A stretch of DNA of 64,000 nt from Choricystis sp. odSpoLacu1 (taxonomy: Eukaryota > Chlorophyta > Trebouxiophyceae), in contig OY253657.1 of NCBI GenBank assembly GCA_958009055.1, forward strand, positions 553,051 through 617,050, given 5' to 3'. The translations under genes and the position numbers were made by a program. Below, in pieces: positions 9,902 to 19,725 of the stretch (its first letter is position 1; each line of letters begins with the position of its first letter). The notes under the pieces are model-generated. The model searched no databases. It was not told where the DNA came from and worked only from the letters and a program-made list of their open reading frames with translations.

Positions 9902-11605
9902 ATGTCGCGCACGCGGGGGGCGGCCGCCGCGGCCGCGCTCCCGCCCCCGTCGGTGGGCGCGCCGTCCACGTCCAGCGGGCGCGGTGGCGCGGTGGTGGCG
10001 CCACCGCCGCCGCCCCCGTTCCTGACAAAGACGTGAGTGTGTGGGTGGATGGGATGGCGAGAGATGGTGGGAGGAGTGGGCGGCAGAGAGAAAGCGCCAA
10101 TCCCTCTCCCCCTCTCACGCGTTTCCCTTCCCTCTCCCCTCTGACACAGCTACGACCTCGTCGACGACCCGGCCACGGAATCCATCGTGTCATGGGCGCC
10201 GGACGGGCGCAGGTGAGAGTGAGGGCGGGAGGGCAACGCGGGTGGAGAGAACGCACAACAACGCCGCGCCCTCTTCTCACTCTCACCCACCCACTCATCA
10301 GCTTCATCGTCCACCGCCCCGACGTCTTCGCGCGAGATCTCCTCCCTACCGTCTTCAAACACAACAATTTCAGTTCGTTCGTGCGCCAGCTCAATACTTA
10401 CGCGTTCAAGAAGGCGGACCCCGACCGCTGGATGTTTGCCAACGATTTCTTCCTCCGCGGCCGCCGCGACCTCCTCACCCGCATCCACCGCCGCAAAGCC
10501 GGAGCGCCCGGCAGTGGTGGAGGCGGCGGCAGCGTCCCCGTCGCCCCCACCATCGGCGGCAGCACCAGCGGTGGCCGCCCCATCCCCCCCACGCGCTCCA
10601 CGCGCCCCCCCCCCACCCTCCGCCCTCGCCGCTTTCGGCGCCCCCGCCGGCCCCGCCGTCGAGCTGGGCGCCTACGGCGGCCTGGCCGACGAAGTCGACT
10701 CCCTCAAGCGCGACCGCAACGTGCTGATGGCGGAGCTGGTGCGGCTGCGGCAGGCGGCGAGTGCGTCTGATGCCGCGCTGCGTGCTTTGGCTGCCCGCGT
10801 CGACGCGGCCGACGCGCACTCCGCCCGCGTCTACCAGTGGCTCGCCGGCCTGGCCCACTCCAACCCCGCCCTGGCTGCCCAGCTTCTGGGCGGCGTGGGC
10901 GGGCGGGGCGGCCAGCTGGCCCTGGATGACGGGCGGCGGCGCAAGCGGCGTGCCCGACGCACGGGCGACGCCGCGGGCGGCGCCGCGGGCGCCGGCCCTG
11001 CCGCCACGCGCGGCTCCCCCTCCTCTGGTGGGACCCCCGACTCGGCTGGGTCGGCCGCCATGGAGGATGACGGCATGCGCTCCGCCTCCCGCCCAGACGG
11101 CGGGCGGTTGATCCCGTTCCAGGCGCCCCCGTTTCCGCTGCCGCCGCCCGTGGCGGCGGGGGGGGCGGGAGCCTGCCCGCCCCCACCCGCCCCCTGGCAC
11201 GCCTCGTCCGCGGTTGTGGACGTCGGGAGTGCGCTGGGGGGGTTGGACCTGGGGCTGGGCGGCGGTGTGGGCGTGGGTGCCCCGGTCGCGCCACCGCTCG
11301 CCCCTGCTGGCATGCTCGGCATCGAGGAGCTCACCGCCTCCGGTGGCGGCGTCACCCCCGTGCCCGCCGCCCCCGTGCCGCCTGCATCCCCCCTGGTGCC
11401 CGACCCGTTGACGGGGCTGTCGGCGGGGCTGACGTCTGCCCTGCCGACCGTGGGGAGTGTTGGCGTCGGCGGCGTCCCCGGCGCCCCGCTGCCGCAGCCG
11501 CTGGCCGACGTCACGTCCGCCGACCTGGCGCTGTCGCAGGATGAATCGTTTTGGAGCCAGTTTCTGGATGGGGCGGCGGGGCCGGCGGCGAGTGGAGGGG
11601 GGTGA
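9902..11605 (+). CDS. HSF: Heat-shock transcription factor, full-length tandem copy with AHA motif; frame break
   Basis: Exons 9902-10032, 10150-10212 and 10302-11605, with introns at exactly the positions of the upstream copy. The DNA-binding domain ([20 protein letters not shown]) is followed by a heptad-rich HR-A/B region ([20 protein letters not shown]), a basic cluster ([10 protein letters not shown], possible nuclear signal) and a long Pro/Gly/Ala tail. Near the end [16 protein letters not shown] fits an AHA-type activation motif as in plant class-A HSFs. The DNA-binding and coiled-coil parts lie in different frames, offset by one base at the C10 run 10605-10614. About 500 aa when read as one protein. 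Only 196 bp separate it from the first HSF. Confidence 0.88.
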
Positions 11606-11830
11606 GAGAGAGAGGAAGGGAGAAAGGAAGAAGCGTTGCGAGAGAGCGTTTTTTTGGAAGTAAATCGATTTTTTAACCCGCGCGCCGCGCCGCCCTCTGC
11701 CGACAGAGGCGCGGGCGCGCGCGGCGGCGCACGTACTTTTTCCCCTATGATTAAATTATGGCACAAAAAAACAACGCACCTTTTTTTGTTTGATCGGAAA
11801 TTAACATGAAAAAAACGGATTTTCTTCCAC

Positions 11831-12743
11831 TCACCCGCTCCCAGTCTTCCGCCTCTTCAGTTCCGCCTCCAACTCCGCCAACGACACCGCCTTCAGGTCG
11901 GCCCGCCGCCGAGCCAGCTCTGCTTCCAGCTCCTCCACGCTGGCGGTCTCCAGGGCGGCAGCGGTGGGTGGAGGGGCGGCCGCGAACAGATCAAGCGACG
12001 CGCCCTGGAGCGGAGCGTCGTCCGCACTCAGCACGGGGGGGACGTTGCCTCCCCACGCCTCCCTCTCCGACGCGGCGCGCAGGGCGTCGATGTCATCAGT
12101 AGCGATGGCAGCATCCGCCCCCTCCTCCAGTGCGTCCGCGGCGGCGGAGGTGGAGGGCAGGCCCTCGTCACCACCACCACCCGCTGCCGCACCCTCGCTC
12201 TCCACCCGCCGCGTGGCGGGCGCCGGTGGCAGCCCCACCCCCGTGAACTCGGCTCGAATCTCGTCCAGTCCAATCTGCTCCTCCAGCGTGTTGCGCAGGT
12301 CGGAGGAGACGGACGCCAGTTCGCGCAGCGTCGGTTGAAACGAGCGCAGCGTTTTGCCCGCGGCTTTGACAGCTTCAGCCAGCCCCTTTGGCCCAAACAC
12401 CAGCAACGCCACCACGCCCACCAGCAGGGCTTCGGGAGCACCCACCCCCAGGATGGAGGCGGGGGCGAGGGAGGGGCGGGTGGGGGGGTGGGTGGGGGTG
12501 CGGGCGGGGGCGAGGTGTGAGGGTGTGCGGTGAGCTGTGGGATGGGTGGGGTGTGGGGGTGAGCGCCGGACCCCTTTCTGCCTCGCACCGCCTCCAGCAC
12601 ACGCATTCCACGCTCCCACACACACACTCACCCGGCCCCGGGCGGCGCCCTACTGTCGGCGGCGGCCGTGCGCCGGCAGCGGACCGCGTCGGCGGCGCGC
12701 GCAGCGCGGCTGCCGCCGCACGCGGCGCGAGGGTGGGCGCCAT
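11831..12743 (-). CDS. HCF106: Thylakoid twin-arginine translocase subunit HCF106 (TatB-like)
   Basis: Exons 12632-12743 and 11831-12534 give 271 aa. The N-terminus is an Ala/Arg/Pro-rich transit peptide. The mature part starts near LAPASILGVGAPEALLVGVV, the single thylakoid membrane helix, then FGPKGL with the conserved hinge, and an amphipathic helix (AVKAAGKTLRSFQPTLREL). The conserved acidic residue precedes the membrane helix (PEALL). HCF106 with cpTatC forms the receptor for folded twin-arginine proteins. The C-terminus holds two copies of an xELEAEL(K/A)RR heptad stretch, a likely coiled coil. The FGPKGL hinge and length favour HCF106 over Tha4. Confidence 0.92.
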
Positions 12744-12771
12744 GTGACGTGCGTGTGTGTGTGTGTGTGTG

Positions 12772-12855
12772 TGTGTGGAACGGCTAGAGAGAGAGACAGG
12801 AGGCTAGTGTGTGTGTGGAACGGCTAGAGAGAGAGACAGGAGGCTAGTGTGTGTG
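12772..12855. repeat. 40-bp tandem duplication next to a (GT)n run
   Basis: A unit of 40 bp containing CGGCTAGAGAGAGAGACAGG occurs twice (the CGGCTAG core at 12781 and 12821) with a partial third start, directly following a GT run at 12751-12777. It lies between the divergent HCF106 and FolD starts (12744-13028). Confidence 0.95.
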
Positions 12856-12965
12856 GCCCAATGCACGCAGAGCGAGCCAGAAAAGAAGGACAGAGAACTG
12901 CGACAAAGAAACGTCGGGGCAGAACACAGAAACCAATTGTCCGGAGGGGGCGCCGGGCGGCGGGC

Positions 12966-12974
12966 GATATAAAG
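12966..12974 (+). promoter_or_regulatory. TATA-box-like element of FolD
   Basis: GATATAAAG stands out in a GC-rich promoter 55-63 bp upstream of the FolD ATG. Position and orientation fit a core TATA element; no transcript start is known. Confidence 0.5.
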
Positions 12975-13028
12975 CACACGAACGCACGCACAAGGGCCTA
13001 TCCTCTGCCCCCCCCGCCACCTCCACAA

Positions 13029-14310
13029 ATGCGACGCGCCGCCACGGCGGCCGCCGCCGCCGCGCGCCGCCGCGCGTCGACCGCACTCTTCCCGCCCCCC
13101 GCCCCCCACCCCCCCCCCGACTTTCCGCCCACCTGCCGCCTGCTGGACGGGGTGGCCGCGTCAGCCGCCTGGTGCGACGAGATGGCTCCCCGCGCCGCGT
13201 CCCTGGCCCGGGTGTTGGGGCGGCGTCCTTCTTTGGCCGTCGTGTTGGCGGGCGACCGCCCCGACTCCCTGCTCTACGTGCAGCGCAAGCTGGAGGCTGC
13301 GGCCCGCATCGGGGTGGATGCGCGCGCCGTGCGCCTGCCCGTGGGAGCGGGCACGGCCGCCGCGGCGGCGGCGGTGGCGGCCGCCGCGGCGGACGCGCGC
13401 ACCGACGGCGTCGTCGTCCAGCTCCCCCTCCCCCCCTCCATCGACGCGGCCGCCGTCCTGGCCGCCCTCGGCCCCGACAAAGATGTGGACGGGTTTCATC
13501 CAGCCAACGTGGGGCGGCTGCTGAGCGCGGGCGTGGGCGCCTCCTTTGGTGGGGGTGGGGGCAGGATGGGCGGGGACGCTGCGACCACCACCCCTCCATC
13601 CTCCCCCCCCCGCCTTCATCCCCGCCACCGCCCTGGGCGTGCTGCAGCTGCTGCGTCGGTCCTGCGTCCCCCTGGCGGGGCGCACCGCCGTCGTGCTGGG
13701 CGACTCGGCGGCGGTGGGGCTGCCGCTGGCGTTGTTGCTGCGGTCGGCGGGTGTGGCCGCCACGACGCTCTGCCACAGGGGTGCTGTCGCCTCCCTGTTT
13801 GGCAGCGGCGGCAGCGACACCCACCACGAGGGTGCCACCACCGCGTCCGACCGCGCGGCCGCGGGCGCGTGCGCGCCCAACGCAGCGGACGACAGTGGCA
13901 CCGACGCGTCATCACCCCCGCTGCCGCGTGAAGAGCTCGCCGCCCTCGTCCGCCGCGCCGACCTGGTGGTCGCGGCCATCGGGTCCCCCGCCTCCGTGCC
14001 GGGGGCCTGGATCAAGCCCGGGGCGGTGGTGGTGGATGTGGGCATCAACGTGGTGACACCGGGCGACGGTGGTGAAGCCACGAGCGGCCGCGGCGGAAGC
14101 ATACAAAACACCCGCTCCTCCACTCCCTCTCTCTACACCGTCGTCGGCGACGTCCACCCCTCCGCCTCCGCCTTCGCCTCCGCCATGACTCCCGTGCCGG
14201 GTGGTGTGGGCCCCATGACGATTGCCGCGCTACTGAGCAACACGCTCGACGCGGCGGCCGCGCGCGCGGGCGGCGCGTCCGCGGTCGACGGCGGCGCGGC
14301 GGCGGCCTAG
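13029..14310 (+). CDS. FOLD: Bifunctional methylenetetrahydrofolate dehydrogenase/cyclohydrolase (FolD), frame break
   Basis: Interconverts 5,10-methylene-, methenyl- and 10-formyl-THF in one-carbon metabolism. The Arg/Ala-rich start (MRRAATAAAAAARRR) suggests organelle import. Catalytic and folate-binding blocks are LYVQRKLEAAARIG (conserved Tyr and Lys), GVVVQLPLPPS, DKDVDGFHPANVGRL, AFIPATALGV and PVPGGVGPMTIA. The dinucleotide loop reads VVLGDSAAVGLP, where most homologues have GRSxxVG. The sequence up to about 13600 is in one frame and the FIPATALG part onward in another, offset by one base at the C9 run 13603-13611. Two Gly/Ser/Thr-rich insertions enlarge the protein to about 427 aa. 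Confidence 0.9.
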
Positions 14311-14530
14311 CTTTTGTGTTTTTGTCTTGTTTTTTTTTTTTTCTCTCTCTCCCAGGCGTCTTGTAAGAGCGACGCATTGGTCGCCTAGCTTTCCTGCGTT
14401 TCTACGCGGCGGTGATTTTCTAGACACACGAAGCCTCAAGAGAAACAAAGAAACGCCTCCCCAGACCACAACTTTGCCTGTTCGTTTTTTTTCCCACCCT
14501 CCCTCTCTCACCACCCCCTTCCCGCCCACA

Positions 14531-15507
14531 ATGGTGAGCCCCAGTCTACGCACACGCTCTCGTTCCAGCCTGTGGCGGCGGCCAAACACGCGGCACGGCA
14601 GTGGACGGCGCCGGCATTCGGCTCTCGACACCCCCCTGCCAAACCAGGGCGGGTGGTTGAACGCCCCTCGCCCCCGCTTCCCTGGCGCCGCCACGTGGGC
14701 TCCGCCGCCAGCGTGTTGCCAAAGTTACGCTGCAGTGCTGCACGCACTCAAACTGCGGCGCATTCGTTTCTAACCCCCTCCCCACCCCACAACACACAGG
14801 CCGCAACCACGCTCGCCCCGCGCGCTGCTGCTGCGACCACGCGCCTCAAGCCCGCCGCCAAGCCCAAGGCCAAGCCGGCGGCGGCCAAGCCCCGGGTCGG
14901 CACCCTGAAGATCGGGGGCGACAAGAAGCCGGCCGCCGCGCCGGCGGCGGGCGGCACGCGCAAGGTGCGGTGTTGATTGGGGTGGGGAAAAAACGACACG
15001 CGGCCAGGCGCTGACCTCGAAAAAAAACAAAATCATCCACCCACCACCCCACCACCACCACCCACCCACACCTACAGATCACCGCCATCTCGGTCGGCCA
15101 GAAGGGCGCCCAGTTCCAGTCCCGCCTCGCCGGCGAGCGGGCCGCCCCCCCCCCCCCGCATCCTGGCGCGCGTGCAGCAGCTGCGCCTCCTGTCCAAGGT
15201 GGAGTCGGCGGGCGTGCTGTCCGCCCTGGAGAAGTCGGGCGTCACGCTGTCCGCGCTGGAAAAGTCTGGGGCGCTGTCGATTGCTGAAAACTTGGGGCTG
15301 CTGTCTCGTGCGGCCGACCGCGACACGCCTGGGCTGCTGTACACGGCCGCCGCTGCCCTATTTGCCGCCGGCCCGGCCGCCGTGTACGCCATCCCCGACT
15401 CGTCCCCCGCCCTGGTGGCGGTGCAGGCCCTGATCGCGGCTGTGGCGGTGGCGGGCGGCAGCGCCGCGTTTGGCGGCGCGTCGTTGCTGTCGGCGTTGCA
15501 AAAGTGA
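14531..15507 (+). CDS. RIQ: RIQ1/RIQ2-type thylakoid protein (DUF1118), frame break
   Basis: Exons 14531-14533 (just the ATG), 14800-14964 and 15078-15507. After a Lys/Ala/Arg-rich transit peptide comes a helical repeat region (SKVESAGVLSALEKSGVTLS, IAENLGLLSRA) and two membrane segments around LYTAAAALFAAGPAAVYAIP and ALIAAVAVAGGSAAFGGASL, ending SALQK. This pattern is the DUF1118/RIQ family, thylakoid proteins that tune LHCII organisation, grana stacking and non-photochemical quenching in plants. The start of exon 3 (ITAISVGQKGAQFQS) and the conserved part lie in different frames, offset by one base at the C13 run 15145-15157. The coding sequence begins with an intron immediately after ATG. 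Confidence 0.85.
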
Positions 15508-15778
15508 TTGCTGTTTTTTCTTTGTGTTGTGAGACATTGCGTGTGTGCGTGTGAAAAGAGAGAGAGGGAGAGAGGCGAGTTTTTTTTCTTTCTTTTAGCG
15601 ACAATCAAAACCAAAACCAACGAGAAACAAGAAAATGAAAAAAAAAACGCCCGCATGCCGACACCGGCCCGCCTCTCTCTTCTTTTACACCGATGGAAAC
15701 TTCAAAGTTGGTTTTGCACACACACACACAGAAAGAGACACAAAAGGTTGGATCACCCCCATCCTTTTCCCCTTTCTC

Positions 15779-17168
15779 TCACGCCGCCCGCGGCCGCCTC
15801 GGCCCCTCCACTCCGCCCTCCCCCGCCGCCAGCAGGGCCGCCATGGCAGCCAGCGCGTCCTCCGTGTTGGTCACTTCTTCGGTGAAGGGCAGGCGCTCGA
15901 CAGAGTAGTCGCCGCCGCGGCGGACGCGCACGTCCGCGCCACGAGCATCCACCGAAATGAAGGCCGCGTCGTCCGCGGGCGCCTCCCCCGGCCGGGACAG
16001 GGCGGCCGCCACGGCGGCCGCGTGCGTCCGGTTGAGGGAGGCCAGCGTGCCGCGCGGGTCAGCCGTGGCGACGGCGTCGGGGCGGGCGGCCGCGTACTCT
16101 GATGGGTCCACCCAGGACACCGTGCCAAACCCTCCCACGAAGTAGATGTCTGAGATTCTGTGCATGCGGAAGTGGGTGGCGTTGCCGGTGACCCAGTGCT
16201 GGGCGCGGGAGGGGGGGGAGGGCGAGGGAGAGGAGGTGGGGGACGCGCGGCCGCGGCCGGAGCCGCCCAGGACGCCCGCGCCGTGTTTTGCCGCAAACAG
16301 GTCTGCGGCGGCCGCCTGCAGGTCGTCCGGCAACGGGGCCACCTCCCCAAAGATGGTGACGCGCGCGTTGGCGAGGCCGGACCAGCCCGGCATCTCGACA
16401 ACGAGGGAAGCACGTGGATCCTCGAGCAGGTTGCGAGTGTGCATGGCCAGGGGGGAGAGGCAGAAGATGGGGAAGCCGGCGCCGTCGGACGCGAAGTCGA
16501 CGAGGGTGGCAAAGGGGAAGCCGGCGCGGCTGAAGAGAGGGAGGGTTGAGGGTCGTGAGTGTGCGTTTTTTCAGCCTCCCTTCCCACCACCCACCCCTCT
16601 TCTCACTCTCACACACTCACCGGTGGTGCATCTGGCTCATGTTGGACGCCAGGTGCGCAAACTGGGCCAGCTCCACCAGGTTGCGCACCGCGACGGGGGG
16701 GGGCGGCAGCGCGTCGAGGCCAGCAGCTGACGCGAGGCCGCCCGCGGGTGTGCGCAACAGGCCGCGCGAGGGGGAGGAAGGCTTCTTCACAGCCCCCGCC
16801 GGGGGGGTGGGCGTCGAGGACGAGGACGGCGCCGCCCTGTCGGTGTCGGCGTCGTAGGAGCCGGACGCGGACGCGGAGCCTGTGGGGTGGGTGGGAGGGA
16901 GGAAAAACGGTCGGCGGCCGAGCCCCATGCGTTGCTGGCTGGGCGCCAGAGTGTCCGCCCTGCTCCGCACTCTCCGCTCTCTCCGCCCCGCCAGTCGTGT
17001 AAGATGTTTTTCCCCACTCATCCAAGCTGCTCCCAGGGCTGCCAGCCGCCCAACACCCAACCCCAACTCACCGAGTGCGTCACAGCGCACCGCGCCCCGC
17101 CCTCGCCGCGGCGGCGGCGGCGGCGAGGGGGCGGTCGGAGGGGGCAGAATGCGCAACGGGGCGCGCAT
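15779..17168 (-). CDS. Chloroplast FMN-binding split-barrel protein (PNPOx-like)
   Basis: Exons 17072-17168, 16621-16879 and 15779-16529 give 368 aa in consistent phase. The leader is Pro/Arg-rich. The barrel begins NLVELAQFAHLASNMSQMHH and continues GFPFATLVDFASDGAGFPIF and LAMHTRNLLEDPRASLVVEM, the beta-barrel core of pyridoxamine-phosphate-oxidase-like proteins. The second half contains RMHRISDIYFVGGFGTVSWV, as in plant plastid proteins related to HugZ (At3g21140-type). An insertion with Ser/Pro/Gly repeats interrupts the domain. Members bind FMN or haem and some affect chlorophyll or haem metabolism; no specific reaction can be assigned here. A CA run sits just upstream of the ATG on the sense strand. 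Confidence 0.78.
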
Positions 17169-17529
17169 GAGGTGTGTGTGTGTGTGCAGGAGACGGGGCA
17201 GTTGGGGGGCGCGCCGACACGCTGTGAAAGAAGAGGGGAGTGTGGGGTGTGAGTTGAAAAACGACCGTTTTGTTTTCTTTTCTCACTCTTTTCTTTTTTT
17301 ATGAGTGTGGCGTGGTGTGTGCCGCGGACAGAGTGGTTTTTTTATGGCGACGAGATGTGTGCGGCACACACACGGAAAAAAACGACGTACACTGCCTCTT
17401 GTTTCCGGGTGGTGTGTCCTCTGTTTCCTCCCTCTCTTCCAACGCCCACCCACACACACAACACGCAAAAACTAAAACCAGACCAAGTGCTTCACAAACA
17501 AACAAACAAAAACGGTGCCTCTCTCTCCC
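17169..17529. other. Intergenic stretch between PNPOx-like gene and SLU7
   Basis: 5' flank of the minus-strand barrel protein and 3' flank of SLU7. It contains a TG run at 17172-17186, T-rich and CA-rich tracts, and no credible gene. Confidence 0.65.
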
Positions 17530-19281
17530 TCAAACATAGTCGTACCCATCTTTGCCCGCCCCCCCGCCGCGGCGGAGGGTGGGGTCGTCCGCGCGCGCGC
17601 GCTTCAGACGGTACGCCTCCACCTCCTCCGCCGTGATCGGGGCACTGCCGCCACCATCAGGAGAGCCACCGCCAACGCCACGCTTGCGGGAACGACTCTC
17701 CTCAGCAGCGATGGCGGCGGCCAGCTTGGACTCGTCGAGCGCGGGCGCGTCGTCCCCCCCACCTCCGCCGCCGCTGCTGCCGCCCCACAGCGCGGCCGCC
17801 TCCCCTGGTGGAGGCGCCCTCGGCCGAGCTGTCCCTTTCGCCGCCACCGCGTCGGCCACCGCGCGCCTCGCCGCCAGCCGGGCGGCGGCGGCAGCCAGAT
17901 TCGCGGCCGTGTCGGCCGCCGCGTCGACGGCCGCGCGGCGGCCGGCTTCTCCAAGGCAGTAGGCTCCCCTCGCCGTCGCGTGGCAGCACGCATACCCCCA
18001 TTGCTTTGTGCCCACCTCAAACCACGACCCCCACACACTGGTGTGGTTGCCAGGGAAAACGTCCTCCTCATACCGAGACACCGCGGGCGGTGGCGCCCCC
18101 GCCAGCGGCCGCCCCGTCGCCCCACTGTACTCGACGTAGGCTTCAGTCTGGCCTGTCAACAGGGCGCGCGCTTCTTCGTCCAGCGGGGCGGCCGCATTGC
18201 CGTAGGCGGCGGTGACGGCGCCCTTGGCGGCCGCGTCTAGTGCCGCCTTCTTGGCTTTGAACGCGGCCGCCAACGCGGCCGCCTGCGACGGCGCCGCAAA
18301 CGCGTTCACGTCGTGCCCCCTCTCAAACGCGGCCGCTGCGTGGGCGGCGACGGCGGCGAAGCCGTCCGCGTCGGAGGAGGGGCGCACAAAGTCGCCGCCG
18401 CCCGGGAGAGCCAGAGCAGACGCAGGGCCACCGCCAGCCGCTGCCGCCATGGCCTCCCCTCCCCGCATGGACCGAGACTTGGGGTCGTAGTGAGGCGCGT
18501 CGGGGCGGAGATCAGTCAGATACTTGGCGGTGTCTTCTCGGATCCTCAAATTCCTCACCGTCCCGCTCGCGCCGCCGCCCGCGGTGCGCACCGCTTTCTC
18601 CACTTTGACAAAGGGCGCGTCCGCGGTGGCGGCGACGCGGTCGCCGTCGCCGTCTGCGTCCGAGTCGGAGCCGTCGTCGGAAGACGAGGGGTGGGTGTCG
18701 CCGTCTTTACCCTTGCCAAACTTTTTCTCCAGTTCAGCCGCCCGCTTGGCCGCTGCTTTGGCGGCCTCCACTTTTTCGTGCAGCTCCACCACGCGCGCGT
18801 GGTCGGCGGGGTCGTACCCCTCCCACCTGTCCCGCGTCGCGTCAAAGGTGGTGCGCGTGTCGACGACGACCGCGTCCGGCGCACTGGCCGTCACCCGCCC
18901 CGTCACCGCCGCCCCGCGCGCCCGGGGACGCTCCATGCAGTATTTGGCGGTGTGTGTGGTGGAGCCACAGTTGGCGCAGGCCCCCTTTTTGAAGCGGGGG
19001 GGGGGCGGCGCGGTCCGCGCCACACGAGCGCGCATGCCGCTACTCGCCAGCGTGTCCCCACCCTTCTCCCGCCAGTCGCGCTGGTGCTTGAGCGTGGGCG
19101 CATCCGACCCGGACGCCAGGTACCAGGGCGTGGACGCCATGTATTGGGGAATGTGGGGATTAATCTCCTTGCCCTCCTCGTCCACCGCGGCGGGCGCCAG
19201 GCCCGCCTTGCGCGCCTCCTCCAGCTCGCGCGTGCGGCGTCTGTCTTCAGACGACTTGAACTGGTTGTTGGCGGACGCCAT
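17530..19281 (-). CDS. SLU7: Pre-mRNA splicing factor SLU7
   Basis: Single exon, 583 aa. The start MASANNQFKSSEDRRRTREL was chosen because conserved family sequence follows directly; the frame is open far upstream but that region is the BRF1 promoter. Hallmarks are the CCHC zinc knuckle ACANCGSTTHTAKYCMERPR (about residues 98-117), DRWEGYDPADHARVVE, the LRIREDTAKYL block with YDPKSRSM, and the C-terminal HTSVWGSWFEVGTKQWGYAC CH. SLU7 joins the spliceosome for the second catalytic step and influences 3' splice-site choice. Ala-rich insertions lengthen the C-terminal half. It shares a 444-bp divergent promoter with BRF1. Confidence 0.94.
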   Translation of the reverse strand: MASANNQFKSSEDRRRTRELEEARKAGLAPAAVDEEGKEINPHIPQYMASTPWYLASGSDAPTLKHQRDWREKGGDTLASSGMRARVARTAPPPPRFKKGACANCGSTTHTAKYCMERPRARGAAVTGRVTASAPDAVVVDTRTTFDATRDRWEGYDPADHARVVELHEKVEAAKAAAKRAAELEKKFGKGKDGDTHPSSSDDGSDSDADGDGDRVAATADAPFVKVEKAVRTAGGGASGTVRNLRIREDTAKYLTDLRPDAPHYDPKSRSMRGGEAMAAAAGGGPASALALPGGGDFVRPSSDADGFAAVAAHAAAAFERGHDVNAFAAPSQAAALAAAFKAKKAALDAAAKGAVTAAYGNAAAPLDEEARALLTGQTEAYVEYSGATGRPLAGAPPPAVSRYEEDVFPGNHTSVWGSWFEVGTKQWGYACCHATARGAYCLGEAGRRAAVDAAADTAANLAAAAARLAARRAVADAVAAKGTARPRAPPPGEAAALWGGSSGGGGGGDDAPALDESKLAAAIAAEESRSRKRGVGGGSPDGGGSAPITAEEVEAYRLKRARADDPTLRRGGGAGKDGYDYV

Positions 19282-19725
19282 TGTGTGTGTGGTGTGGTGC
19301 GTGGGGTGGGCGCGCACCGCGCAAAGAGGGATTGATGCGCTGGCGACCAGCCGCGCACACGCCCGGCAAGGACCTGCCCCTCCTGCCCTGCGAGAGTGGT
19401 CAGGGGAATGGGGACGTGCGCCCCGTGCACGCGCGCGGGAGGGGTCGCGTGGGTGGACGGAACAGAGGAGAGAAAGTGAAAAGCCGGCGCCGTTTTTTCT
19501 CACACTCGCTCTCGCCCTTCCCTGCTTGCGTGTGCGACTGCCCGACACGCACACCTCACCACTCACGCGCAAGCGCTCGCCACACGTCACGCCCGCGTGA
19601 CGACGGCCGTCCGCATCCGCGCGCGCGCCGGGCCCGACAAGCGCGCCCCCGGCCGTCGGCACGCCGGTCGCCCATTTGCCTAGGCACACACACCCTCCCC
19701 GCGCCTCCTCTCCCCCCAAACCACC
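19282..19725. other. Divergent promoter region, SLU7 / BRF1
   Basis: Regulatory region of two divergently transcribed nuclear-factor genes. The SLU7 side is CA-rich on the sense strand. The long open frame crossing it on the minus strand has no recognisable domain before SLU7. Confidence 0.65.

Noticed and set aside
12751..12855. CRISPR-like or transposon-end repeat
   Set aside because: Copies are directly adjacent with no spacers, inverted ends or target-site duplication; it is a simple tandem duplication beside a microsatellite.
13603..13611. Short intron explaining the FolD frame change
   Set aside because: There is no AG acceptor before AFIPATALG and the only GT-AG pair would be about 19 nt, far below the size of other introns.
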